The notes under the pieces are model-generated. The model had not been told where the DNA came from. It was given only the letters and a program-made list of their open reading frames with translations, and searched no databases. Of a stretch of DNA of 64,000 nt, positions 55,202 to 62,595 are shown piece by piece. Source of the DNA: Bacteroidota bacterium (GTDB taxonomy: Bacteria > Bacteroidota > Bacteroidia > Cytophagales > Cyclobacteriaceae). Location of the stretch: assembly GCA_018266395.1 (NCBI GenBank), contig JAFEAM010000002.1, forward strand, positions 34,689 through 98,688, in the 5' to 3' direction. The position numbers were made by a program, and so were the translations under genes. The first letter of the stretch is position 1. Every line of letters begins with the position of its first letter.

Positions 55202-55606
55202 TCAAGACTTAGCGGGAACCTTTGAACCCTTTGCCGTCTTCAATTTCTTCTTCTCCTCATTCTGCTTCATCCTGTATTTCACCATAGCTGTGATCAGTTT
55301 TACCGGCACAGGTTCATCGGGAGGCAACTGCACGGTGCCGGCTGAGGTCTGATATTTCTTAAGCTGGTTCTTGTATTGCTCAATTACTGACTTACTACCC
55401 GGATAAAAACCGATGTGCTGATCCCACGCGGCAAAGTACACCAGCGGCCCATGGTATTTGAAGGCAGGCATCCCATAACTGATCGCTTCCTCCGCCCCTG
55501 GTGCCGCCTTTCGGATGACGGCCCGCAATTCCTTGAGGTACTTTCTCATCTTAGGTGATTGAAGGGCGATGTATTCATCAATGGAGGAGAAGTTTTGCAT
55601 TTTCAT
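55202..55606 (-). CDS. DUF1801 / YdhG-like protein
   Basis: A 134-residue cytoplasmic protein. The family pattern is clear: IDEYIALQSPKMRKYLKELRAVIRKAAPGAEE, SYGMPAFKYHGPLVYFAAWDQHIGFYPG (key residues quoted), and a basic C-terminal tail. Members are named iron chaperone Fra-like in Bacillus; the role here is not proven. No operon partner. Confidence 0.85.
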   Translation of the reverse strand: MKMQNFSSIDEYIALQSPKMRKYLKELRAVIRKAAPGAEEAISYGMPAFKYHGPLVYFAAWDQHIGFYPGSKSVIEQYKNQLKKYQTSAGTVQLPPDEPVPVKLITAMVKYRMKQNEEKKKLKTAKGSKVPAKS

Positions 55607-55772
55607 GTTGAAGCGGGTGAGGTGGAGAGTTGAATGTGGAGAGATGAATATCGAACATTGATTTGAATATTCCGAAAGGAAATACCTATTCAGGGAAACT
55701 CAGGCAAACTGTTTATTGTTTATCAATGGGCTTAGTTTAATATTTTAACTTGAGAACCAATCCTCAGCACCC

Positions 55773-56351
55773 ATGATGACACTCTACATCAAGAACATGG
55801 TTTGCAGCCGCTGCGTGGCGGCGGTCACGCAGGAATTGGAACGCCAGGGTCTCCACCCCGATACCGTGGTCCTGGGCCAGGCGGTTATAAAGGAGGATAG
55901 CCTTTCCCGTGAACAACTGGCGGCCCTTGATGCATCTCTTCTGGGATTGGGCTTCGAACGGATCGATGACAGAAAAGCGAGGCTCATAGAATCCATCAAG
56001 AATATCGTCATCCGGATTATTCATCAGGGTGAGCGGATTCATCTGAAGATCAACTGGTCGAGCCTGTTGTCGGAGGAATTGCATTACGATTACAACTACC
56101 TGAGCACGCTCTTCTCCTCCGTCGAGGGGATTACCCTTGAGCAGTACATCATTCGTCAGAAGATCGAGCGGGCTAAGGAATTGCTGTTTTACGATGAATG
56201 GTCATTAAGCGAGATCGCAGACCGTCTGGGATACAGCAGTGTGGCCCATCTCTCCAGCCAGTTCAAGAAGGTGACCGGCTTTTCCCCCTCCGAGATGAAA
56301 AAGGCGAGGAATGTCGCCCAATCCCGCAAGCCGCTGGACAGGGTCTCGTGA
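55773..56351 (+). CDS. AraC-type regulator with N-terminal HMA-like metal domain
   Basis: A 192-residue protein. Residues 1-70 resemble a heavy-metal-associated domain with the CxxC pair Cys11-Ser-Arg-Cys14 (IKNMVCSRC). Residues about 90-185 are an AraC double HTH (YLSTLFSSVEGITLEQYIIRQKIERAKELL and SEIADRLGYSSVAHLSSQFKKVTG; key parts). The arrangement implies that Cu(I) or another soft metal is sensed directly. The copper ATPase gene lies about 2.8 kb downstream on the same strand, separated by accessory DNA. Confidence 0.85.
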   Translation: MMTLYIKNMVCSRCVAAVTQELERQGLHPDTVVLGQAVIKEDSLSREQLAALDASLLGLGFERIDDRKARLIESIKNIVIRIIHQGERIHLKINWSSLLSEELHYDYNYLSTLFSSVEGITLEQYIIRQKIERAKELLFYDEWSLSEIADRLGYSSVAHLSSQFKKVTGFSPSEMKKARNVAQSRKPLDRVS

Positions 56352-56394
56352 ACCCACCGACCACCGTCTCCCTTGAGGATTGAACCTTGAAGTG

Positions 56395-56600
56395 CACTCC
56401 TTCACTCATTTCTCACTCAACCTCACTCATTCTCACTCGTTTCTCACTCAAATCTCACTCATTTCTCACTCATTCTCACTCGTTTCTCACTCGTTTCTCA
56501 CTCAGCTCTCACTCATTCTCACTCGCTCTTCACTCGTTTCTCACTCAGCTCTCACTCATTCTCACTCACTCTTCACTCATTTCTCACTCACTCTTCACTC
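56395..56600. repeat. Tandem CACTC array with 10-11 nt period
   Basis: About 19 copies of CACTC spaced 10 or 11 nt apart, with variable fill such as ATTTCT, GTTTCT and AGCTCT. Average spacing is about 10.7 nt, close to one DNA helical turn. It lies just after the AraC gene and is not plausible coding sequence. Confidence 0.85.
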
Positions 56601-56601
56601 C

Positions 56602-56640
56602 TTGCTTAGGCTCACATCACACGTTGCTTAGGCTCACTAT
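56602..56640. repeat. Two copies of TTGCTTAGGCTCAC
   Basis: The 14-mer TTGCTTAGGCTCAC occurs twice about 21 nt apart directly after the CACTC array. Confidence 0.6.
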
Positions 56641-56756
56641 ACTCATGGTCCACTCGTGCCCACAGAGTATCCAGTCGCATCCAGTAGCTGCCCATCCCGC
56701 CGGGTTGTCCCCCGCCACTTCAACATTCAGCATTCCTTGTTCAATATTCTACATTC

Positions 56757-56861
56757 TATCCTTACCCATCCGGCAGGCATCCTTATCCATCCGGCAAACA
56801 TCCTTACCCATCCGGCAAACATCCTTACCCATCCGGCCAAAGAGCTTGTTTATCCGGCAAA
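56757..56861. repeat. 21-bp tandem repeat, about five copies
   Basis: Consensus CATCCTTACCCATCCGGCAAA, five units with the outer ones diverged. The period is a multiple of three, so a frame stays open (ILTHPAN on plus), but composition and lack of a start context argue against a gene. Confidence 0.8.
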
Positions 56862-57125
56862 GAACCTTACAAATACCTAATGGGATCCATATGTTTACCT
56901 TATGCAGACCTTGCAGGAACCTTGTAAACGGTCGCGCAACTACTACTAAATAGTTATTCATTCCGGCAGGGAGGATATGGAGCCGGGACCAGGCAGAACC
57001 AGGCATTCTCGCTCAACTCTCGAACAGCAGGCTGGTTCAATACACCGTTTACCCCGCACCATTTCGCCCTCATTGGTCTTCAGCCTGATCCATGAACTAT
57101 TTCAAGAAAACCGCGGTTCATAAAC
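56862..57125. other. Non-coding stretch, nothing recognised
   Basis: Between the 21-bp repeats and the HigBA promoter I see no gene, RNA or clear repeat. Confidence 0.5.
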
Positions 57126-57156
57126 TTTGGTGGGGTTACCTATTTAGGTAACTTTG
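57126..57156 (+). promoter_or_regulatory. HigBA promoter with internal operator
   Basis: Textbook Bacteroidota promoter: TTTG (57126-57129), 19-nt spacer, TAACTTTG (57149-57156). The perfect inverted repeat GTTACCT-ATTT-AGGTAAC (57135-57152) fills the spacer and enters the -7 box, ideal for antitoxin autorepression. The toxin ATG follows 5 nt later. Confidence 0.8.
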
Positions 57157-57161
57157 CCATA

Positions 57162-57515
57162 ATGGACAGCAAGCCTGGACTGGTAAGAGAAGTAATAGTT
57201 TACGGGGACGATTTTTGGGAATTCTACAACAAGCAACAGCAAAAGGTTAAACTCAAAATCAACTGGACAATTGGGCTTGTAAAGGACCTAAGAATGGTTC
57301 CTGAACAGTATTTAAAGCATATAGAAGGCACGGACTTGTATGAAATACGAATCATTCTTGGGAGTAACATCTTTAGAATATTCTGCTTCTTCGACAAAGG
57401 GAGGCTTGTTGTTTTGTTGAATGGATTTCAAAAGAAGACACAAAAGACTCCAAAGAATGAAATTGAAAGGGCACTGACACTTAAAAGACAATACTATGAA
57501 GACCAGGAAAAATAG
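57162..57515 (+). CDS. HigB/RelE-superfamily toxin
   Basis: A 117-residue protein of the phage-derived Gp49-like/HigB class, probably a ribosome-dependent mRNA endonuclease. Typical parts are GLYEIR-like DLYEIRIILGSNIFRIFCFF and VVLLNGFQKKTQKTPKNEIERAL. It overlaps the antitoxin gene by 20 nt (toxin first, as in higBA). The region is more AT-rich than its surroundings, suggesting horizontal transfer. Confidence 0.88.
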   Translation: MDSKPGLVREVIVYGDDFWEFYNKQQQKVKLKINWTIGLVKDLRMVPEQYLKHIEGTDLYEIRIILGSNIFRIFCFFDKGRLVVLLNGFQKKTQKTPKNEIERALTLKRQYYEDQEK

Positions 57516-57801
57516 AATTGTACGATTTACGGACCACCTTGACAAGGAGTACGGAAAGCGCGGAACAATAAAAAGAGAAAAGTATGAACAGGGATTTGAG
57601 GCCTTTAAACTTGGAGTTATGCTTCAAGAGTTGAGAAAGCAAAAAAACCTGACTCAAGAACAATTGGCTGAGAAGTGTGGGACAACGAAGACTTACATTT
57701 CAAGAATTGAGAATGACGCGAGCGACATCAGGCTTTCGACTCTTCTGAGAATTATTCATGAAGGCCTCGGTGGGCACATTAACATTTCAATCACACACTG
57801 A
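57496..57801 (+). CDS. HigA-type XRE antitoxin
   Basis: A 101-residue protein with a C-terminal XRE helix-turn-helix (LRKQKNLTQEQLAEKCGTTKTYISRIEN). It should neutralise the toxin and bind the GTTACCT/AGGTAAC operator in the shared promoter. Confidence 0.9.
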   Translation: MKTRKNRIVRFTDHLDKEYGKRGTIKREKYEQGFEAFKLGVMLQELRKQKNLTQEQLAEKCGTTKTYISRIENDASDIRLSTLLRIIHEGLGGHINISITH

Positions 57802-57867
57802 GTGGGGCCACTCCTATCCCGGCAACGTCATATGCACCGGGCGTTGTGCGTCATCCCTGCGGGACAA

Positions 57868-58331
57868 ATGAGACAAGGAATAAGAATAAAAGTTATTAGA
57901 GAACCCGATGAAGATCCCGATGAAGATGGACTATATAAGTTCATGATTAGTTTATCGCAAGACTAGAATTCTGGGGCTACGGGGACGCCTTCAAGGAATT
58001 TGGTGAACGACTGACTTACTTTCCAAACGGCCTGAAAGACGTAGTGAAGCATGAGTTAGGAGATGACAAAAACTACGGCCAACCGAAATGGGCGTACTAT
58101 TTACTATTGAGTGTTTTCTGTTAAGATACCACGGGACAATCAGTCATAAGAGTTATCGTGGACAATCATGGTGACCCCCCGAATTACAATCGAAGTGAGT
58201 TTTACATTTTATCAGAGTCAGCTTCCCTCAACAAACTAGCTCAAACACTGAGAACTTGGAATCCTGAGAATGAAAAAGAAATCTATTGGTTTTCAAACGA
58301 AGATGAGAGAAGAAAGAACGAACAATGTTGA
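57868..58331 (+). pseudogene. Decayed gene of unknown family
   Basis: An ATG at 57868 opens MRQGIRIKVIREPDEDP and runs to a TAG at 57964. At that point the alternative frame continues with LEFWGYGDAFKEFGERLTYF and then, past a single in-frame TAA at 58122, with DTTGQSVIRVIVDNHGDPP up to TGA at 58329. Restoring one base and the one stop gives about 155 residues of normal-looking protein. I do not recognise the family. It lies between two toxin-antitoxin modules, so a small defence, immunity or cassette protein is possible. Confidence 0.65.
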
Positions 58332-58426
58332 GCTCGTAAGACACGTCGCGGCTCAGAAATCCGCAGCCGTAATAAGCGTTGGTCGATGTAAAGCATAGGT
58401 GCGCCATATTACCCGCCAAAAATCCT

Positions 58427-58434
58427 TAAATTTG
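58427..58434 (+). promoter_or_regulatory. -7 promoter box of the ParE-like module
   Basis: TAAATTTG, 5 nt before the ATG at 58440. No -33 TTG at 19 nt. Confidence 0.45.
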
Positions 58435-58439
58435 GTTCC

Positions 58440-58670
58440 ATGAGCACAGCCGAATTGAAATCTGATTTAAGCAAAATGCTGGAAAATATAGATGACGAGC
58501 AGTTGCTTCGAACGATTTACGAGTTTCTCAAACAGGGAACCAAGGAGGAGGAAGGTAGGTTCTGGAAAACCCTCACTGAAGATCAAAAGCGAAGGGTTTA
58601 CGAATCCTATGAGCAATCAAAAGATGACAAAAAACTGATTGCCTGGGACACAATTAAGAAGAAGTACTAG
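58440..58670 (+). CDS. Addiction-module antitoxin-like protein
   Basis: A 76-residue charged helical protein (LKSDLSKMLENIDDEQLLRTIYEFL, EGRFWKTLTEDQKRRVYESYEQS) like the short addiction-module components that precede RelE/ParE toxins. Its stop codon overlaps the toxin start by one base. The antitoxin frame is intact although the toxin is broken. Confidence 0.75.
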   Translation: MSTAELKSDLSKMLENIDDEQLLRTIYEFLKQGTKEEEGRFWKTLTEDQKRRVYESYEQSKDDKKLIAWDTIKKKY

Positions 58671-58947
58671 TGCAGGTCTTCGTTACGCCCAACGCCGAGG
58701 AAGACTTCGACTCAATTGTTAAACAGATCAGGAATCAATGGGGGGAACGAACCGCTAAGCAATTCCTGACAAAAGCAGACAAGGTTTTCAATCTACTTCA
58801 GAGCTTTCCGGCGATGGGACAGATTGAAAATGGTGAAATCAGAGGATTTCGCCGCAAACCAGGATTCTCTATCGAATCACAGATAACCGAATCATCATAC
58901 TTTCCTTCTTTGATACAAGACAAGACCCGGCGAAGAGAATGAGGTAG
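58670..58947 (+). pseudogene. ParE/RelE toxin gene with C-terminal frameshift
   Basis: The frame begins MQVFVTPNAEEDFDSIVKQI and follows the ParE pattern to IRGFRRKP. There it shifts: the open frame reads GFSIESQITESSYFP and ends at 58942, while another frame encodes RILYRITDNRIIILSFFDTR and QDPAKRMR to TAG at 58945-58947, the classic ParE C-terminus. One missing base near 58858 explains it. The start is TTG or GTG-type (TTG-like codon at the antitoxin stop). The normal product should be inactive unless the shift is a sequencing error. Confidence 0.85.
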
Positions 58948-59194
58948 CACCTACGCCTTACAGCAAGGGTATATGCACCATACCGGGAACTTGGTCTATA
59001 GGACCATCAACCAGCAATCCCCAATCACCTCCTAATTCCATAAGTCTTTCAAGGTAAAATGTAAGAACTCCGTCCTCCGGGACCCTAACTTTGTCAGACA
59101 TTCCCGATAAGGAAATCCTGGAAATGAAACGGGGTAAAATACAAACCTGGAGAAGCGCGTATGCTGTTTAATAGCTGAGATCAATAAAGTAATC
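58948..59194. other. Intergenic stretch before the copper ATPase
   Basis: About 250 nt without a recognised gene. The 9-mer ATATGCACC near 58972 also occurs near 57829 after higA. A short open frame ([15 protein letters not shown]) close to 59125 has no known relatives that I can name. Confidence 0.35.
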
Positions 59195-61444
59195 ATGACA
59201 AAATCAGCAACAAAAGAACAGACACTGGCACTCAAACGCGAAACCTTTCCCGTACTGGAAATGTCGTGCGCGGCATGCGCAGTGAGCGTGGAGAGCATGC
59301 TGAAGGCAACTACAGGCGTTAACGAGGCGCGTGTAAATTTTGCCAACCAATCCGCGTGGGTGGAGTATGATCCGCAGGTAGCCAAACCCGCGGATCTGCG
59401 GCAGGCCGTCCAGTCAATTGGCTACGACCTCGTCGTCAATGTGGAAGATCCGCAGGCGGTAAAGGAGGAAGCACTGCACAAAGCATACGAAGACCTGAAG
59501 TTCCGGACACTCGGCGCCATCATACTGGCCGTACCCGTGGTCATACTGGGTATGTTCTTCATGGATTGGAAATACTCTCCGTGGATTTCATTCGCCCTTA
59601 CGGCCCCTGTAGTCTTCTACTTCGGCAGAAGATATTTCTTTAACGCCTGGAAACAGGCTGCTCATCGGCAGGCCAACATGGATACGCTGGTGGCCCTCTC
59701 TACCGGAATTGCTTTTCTGTTCAGTGCCTTCAATACTTTCTTCCCAGGGTTCTGGCATGCCCGCGGATTGCATGCGCATGTCTATTACGAAGCAGCCGCC
59801 GTGGTGGTGGCGTTCATTTCATTGGGCAAACTCCTGGAGGAACGCGCCAAGACAAATACTTCGTCGGCCATCCGCAAACTGATGGGGTTGCAGCCCAAAA
59901 CGGTCCGGATCATTTCAAACGACGCGGAGATCGAAATTCCATTGGCCTCGGTGAAGTCAGGGCAAATTGTTGTGGTGCATCCCGGAGAAAAAATTCCTGT
60001 GGACGGACGCGTAACGGAAGGCAGCTCCTTTGTTGACGAAAGCATGATATCGGGAGAACCAGTGCCTGTTGAGAAATCATCCGGCGCCAAAGTTTTTGCC
60101 GGAACGATCAATCAGAAAGGAAGCTTCAGAATTGAGGCGACCGGTGTTGGCGCAGACACCATGCTCGCACATATCATTCGGATGGTGGAAGAAGCGCAGG
60201 GGAGCAAGGCACCGGTCCAGAACCTTGTCGACAGAATCGCCGGAATATTTGTTCCCGTGGTCATGGGAATTTCGGTATTAACCTTCGTGCTGTGGATGAT
60301 CTTCGGAGGCGAGAATGCATTTACACATGCCTTGCTCACTTCAGTCACTGTGCTGGTTATTGCTTGTCCATGTGCACTGGGACTCGCCACTCCGACAGCG
60401 ATTATGGTAGGTGTAGGTAAGGGCGCTGAAAACGGAATCCTGATCAAGGATGCCGAGAGTCTCGAAATAGCCCATCGCGTCAGTGCAGTGGTCCTGGATA
60501 AGACTGGCACCATCACGGAAGGCAAACCATCCGTTACTGATTTTGAATGGCAGCCAGGGATCACCGAAAAGGAATTGCTAAAATCAGTTCTGCTGTCACT
60601 GGAATCGAGATCAGAGCATCCGCTGGCTGGTGCCGTCGCAGATGTATTGAGAACAGATAACGTGAAGGATGATTCCCTTACTTCATTTGAAAGTGTTACA
60701 GGACGCGGCGTGAAGGGAATGTGGAGGGGTGAAACCTATTATGTGGGAAGTCAGAAATGGATGGAGGAGCTGAAAATAAATGCCGCTGATGCACTCGAAC
60801 AACTGTCACACAAATGGCAGGAAAAAGCCAAGACCACCATCTACTTCTCCAACGGGAAAGAAATTCTCGCAGTCATTGCAATAGCTGATCGAATCAAGCC
60901 CAATTCACCCGAGGCTATCAAGTCTCTTCGCGCACGGGGAATTGAAGTGTATATGGTCACCGGAGATCAAAAGCATACGGCAGGCGCCATTGCCAAAATG
61001 ATTGACCTTGATGGCTTTGAGGCAGAAGCCCTTCCGGCTGACAAGGCGGAGTTTGTGAAAGGCCTCCAGTCAAAAGGAAAAATTGTGGCGATGGTAGGGG
61101 ATGGGATCAATGATTCACAGGCACTGGCCCAGGCAGATGTAAGCATGGCCATGGGACGCGGTACCGATGTAGCTATGGACGTAGCAAGGATCACGCTGAT
61201 GTCAGGCGACCTGAAGTCGGTTCCGAGAGCACTTCTGCTGTCATCAAGAACGGTGAATGGGATTCGTCAGAACCTTTTCTGGGCGTTTATCTATAATATC
61301 ATTGGCATCCCGCTGGCAGCCGGCATATTGTTCCCCTTTAATGGATTCCTGCTCAACCCCATGATCGCGGGTGCGGCAATGGCCATGAGCTCGGTCAGCG
61401 TGGTGTCCAACAGCCTGCGACTGAGATTTGCCAGTATTGATTGA
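59195..61444 (+). CDS. copA: Copper-exporting P1B-type ATPase
   Basis: A 749-residue pump. N-terminal HMA domain with Cys25-Ala-Ala-Cys28, A-domain, CPC metal site near residues 391-393 ([12 protein letters not shown]), phosphorylated Asp435 ([11 protein letters not shown]), SEHPLAGAV (HP motif) and [10 protein letters not shown]. The last helices carry [11 protein letters not shown] and [16 protein letters not shown], the Cu(I)-specific P1B-1 signatures. It exports Cu(I) from the cytoplasm. The HMA-AraC regulator gene upstream is a likely regulator, although accessory DNA now separates them. Confidence 0.95.
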   Translation: MTKSATKEQTLALKRETFPVLEMSCAACAVSVESMLKATTGVNEARVNFANQSAWVEYDPQVAKPADLRQAVQSIGYDLVVNVEDPQAVKEEALHKAYEDLKFRTLGAIILAVPVVILGMFFMDWKYSPWISFALTAPVVFYFGRRYFFNAWKQAAHRQANMDTLVALSTGIAFLFSAFNTFFPGFWHARGLHAHVYYEAAAVVVAFISLGKLLEERAKTNTSSAIRKLMGLQPKTVRIISNDAEIEIPLASVKSGQIVVVHPGEKIPVDGRVTEGSSFVDESMISGEPVPVEKSSGAKVFAGTINQKGSFRIEATGVGADTMLAHIIRMVEEAQGSKAPVQNLVDRIAGIFVPVVMGISVLTFVLWMIFGGENAFTHALLTSVTVLVIACPCALGLATPTAIMVGVGKGAENGILIKDAESLEIAHRVSAVVLDKTGTITEGKPSVTDFEWQPGITEKELLKSVLLSLESRSEHPLAGAVADVLRTDNVKDDSLTSFESVTGRGVKGMWRGETYYVGSQKWMEELKINAADALEQLSHKWQEKAKTTIYFSNGKEILAVIAIADRIKPNSPEAIKSLRARGIEVYMVTGDQKHTAGAIAKMIDLDGFEAEALPADKAEFVKGLQSKGKIVAMVGDGINDSQALAQADVSMAMGRGTDVAMDVARITLMSGDLKSVPRALLLSSRTVNGIRQNLFWAFIYNIIGIPLAAGILFPFNGFLLNPMIAGAAMAMSSVSVVSNSLRLRFASID

Positions 61445-61501
61445 AATCCCCGGACCAATTTTCCATTAATCGTTACTTTTACGGCCCATTAAGGATCGGA
61501 C

Positions 61502-62500
61502 ATGAAATATGATGTTTACGGCATAGGAAATGCCATCGTGGATATTGTTACTGAGGTGGACGTAGACTTCTTTGAAAGGAATGAAGTGGAGAAAGGGGTC
61601 ATGACGCTGGTGGATGAGAAGCGGCAACTGCATCTCATGAAGGCCATCGACATGAAGCGAAGCAAAATGTCGGGAGGCGGCTCCGCAGGCAACACGGTGG
61701 TGGCAGTGAACCAGTTCGGCGGCAAGAGTTTCTACTCATGTGTGGTCGCTCATGATGATCTTGGACGATTCTTTCTTGAGGACCTGAAGCGCAACGGTGT
61801 AGATACCAATATGAGCCATGAACGCGCTCCGGAAGGCCACACGGCAAGGTGCCTGGTCATGACTTCACCTGATGCGCAGCGCACCATGAATACTTTTCTG
61901 GGTGTGAGTTCCTTTCTGTCTCCAGAGCACCTGGATGAAAATGCGCTGAGCAATTCTTCCATCGTTTATCTCGAAGGCTACATGGTTTCCAGCCCAAAGG
62001 GACTGGAAGCGATGAAGGAGGCGAAGAAGATGGCAGAGCGCAACAAAGTTGATGTGGCGCTCACGTTCAGCGATCCCAGCATGGTGAAATATTTTTCCAG
62101 GCAGATGGAGGACATTGTGGGCGCCAGTGTAGATCTTCTTTTCTGCAATGAAGAGGAGGCGATGATCTTTACCGGCACAGACGACATTCTCCAGGCGCGT
62201 GAGAAACTGAAACAAGTAGCCAAGCGGTTTGCCATCACCCTCGGCGCCAACGGAGCCCTCATCTTCGATGGCGATACTTTCATTGAAATAGAGCCATATA
62301 AGGTAAGAGCCATTGATACCAATGGTGCGGGCGACATGTTTGCAGGCGCATTTCTCTATGCCATCACCCATCAGCACGGTATGGCCGATGCAGGCAAGCT
62401 GGCTTCACTGGCCTCTTCAAGGGTGGTGAGCCAATGGGGCCCGAGACTTGAACCTTCACAGGCTAAAAAGCTTCTGTCGGATCTGACGGAAGCGATGTAA
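61502..62500 (+). CDS. Adenosine kinase-like PfkB sugar kinase
   Basis: A 332-residue PfkB-family kinase. GIGNAIVDIV at the N-terminus, SGGGSAGNTVVAVNQFGG in the substrate region, and DTNGAGDMFAGAFL with catalytic Asp near residue 275 are visible. The pattern matches bacterial adenosine kinase, which phosphorylates adenosine (or a related nucleoside) to AMP. A hairpin terminator follows. Confidence 0.88.
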   Translation: MKYDVYGIGNAIVDIVTEVDVDFFERNEVEKGVMTLVDEKRQLHLMKAIDMKRSKMSGGGSAGNTVVAVNQFGGKSFYSCVVAHDDLGRFFLEDLKRNGVDTNMSHERAPEGHTARCLVMTSPDAQRTMNTFLGVSSFLSPEHLDENALSNSSIVYLEGYMVSSPKGLEAMKEAKKMAERNKVDVALTFSDPSMVKYFSRQMEDIVGASVDLLFCNEEEAMIFTGTDDILQAREKLKQVAKRFAITLGANGALIFDGDTFIEIEPYKVRAIDTNGAGDMFAGAFLYAITHQHGMADAGKLASLASSRVVSQWGPRLEPSQAKKLLSDLTEAM

Positions 62501-62503
62501 TCA

Positions 62504-62530
62504 GCAGGGAGCTAACACTCCCTTCTTTTG
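62504..62530 (+). terminator. Rho-independent terminator
   Basis: AGGGAG-CTAACA-CTCCCT followed by TCTTTTG, directly after the adenosine kinase-like gene. Confidence 0.8.
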
Positions 62531-62595
62531 CTTAACTTGGTTAGACGCACACATAAGGTGCGAAGAGAATTCCTGTTCCCTAACCTACGCTTCCT

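Noticed and set aside
55029-55352. 107-codon frame across the structured repeat
   Set aside because: It runs through the inverted repeats and into the antisense of the DUF1801 gene, so it is not a credible gene.
56395-56861. CRISPR array
   Set aside because: Units are 10-11 or 21 nt with no unique 30-nt spacers, and no cas genes are present.
56387-56953. Open frames through the CACTC and 21-bp repeats
   Set aside because: They encode Ser/His/Leu or Thr/His/Pro repeats created by the tandem DNA, with no start context or homology.
57802-58980. Integron-like gene cassettes (attC sites) around the small toxin-antitoxin genes
   Set aside because: A shared ATATGCACC and GCGTTGT-like bits occur, but no consensus attC pairing or integrase is visible.
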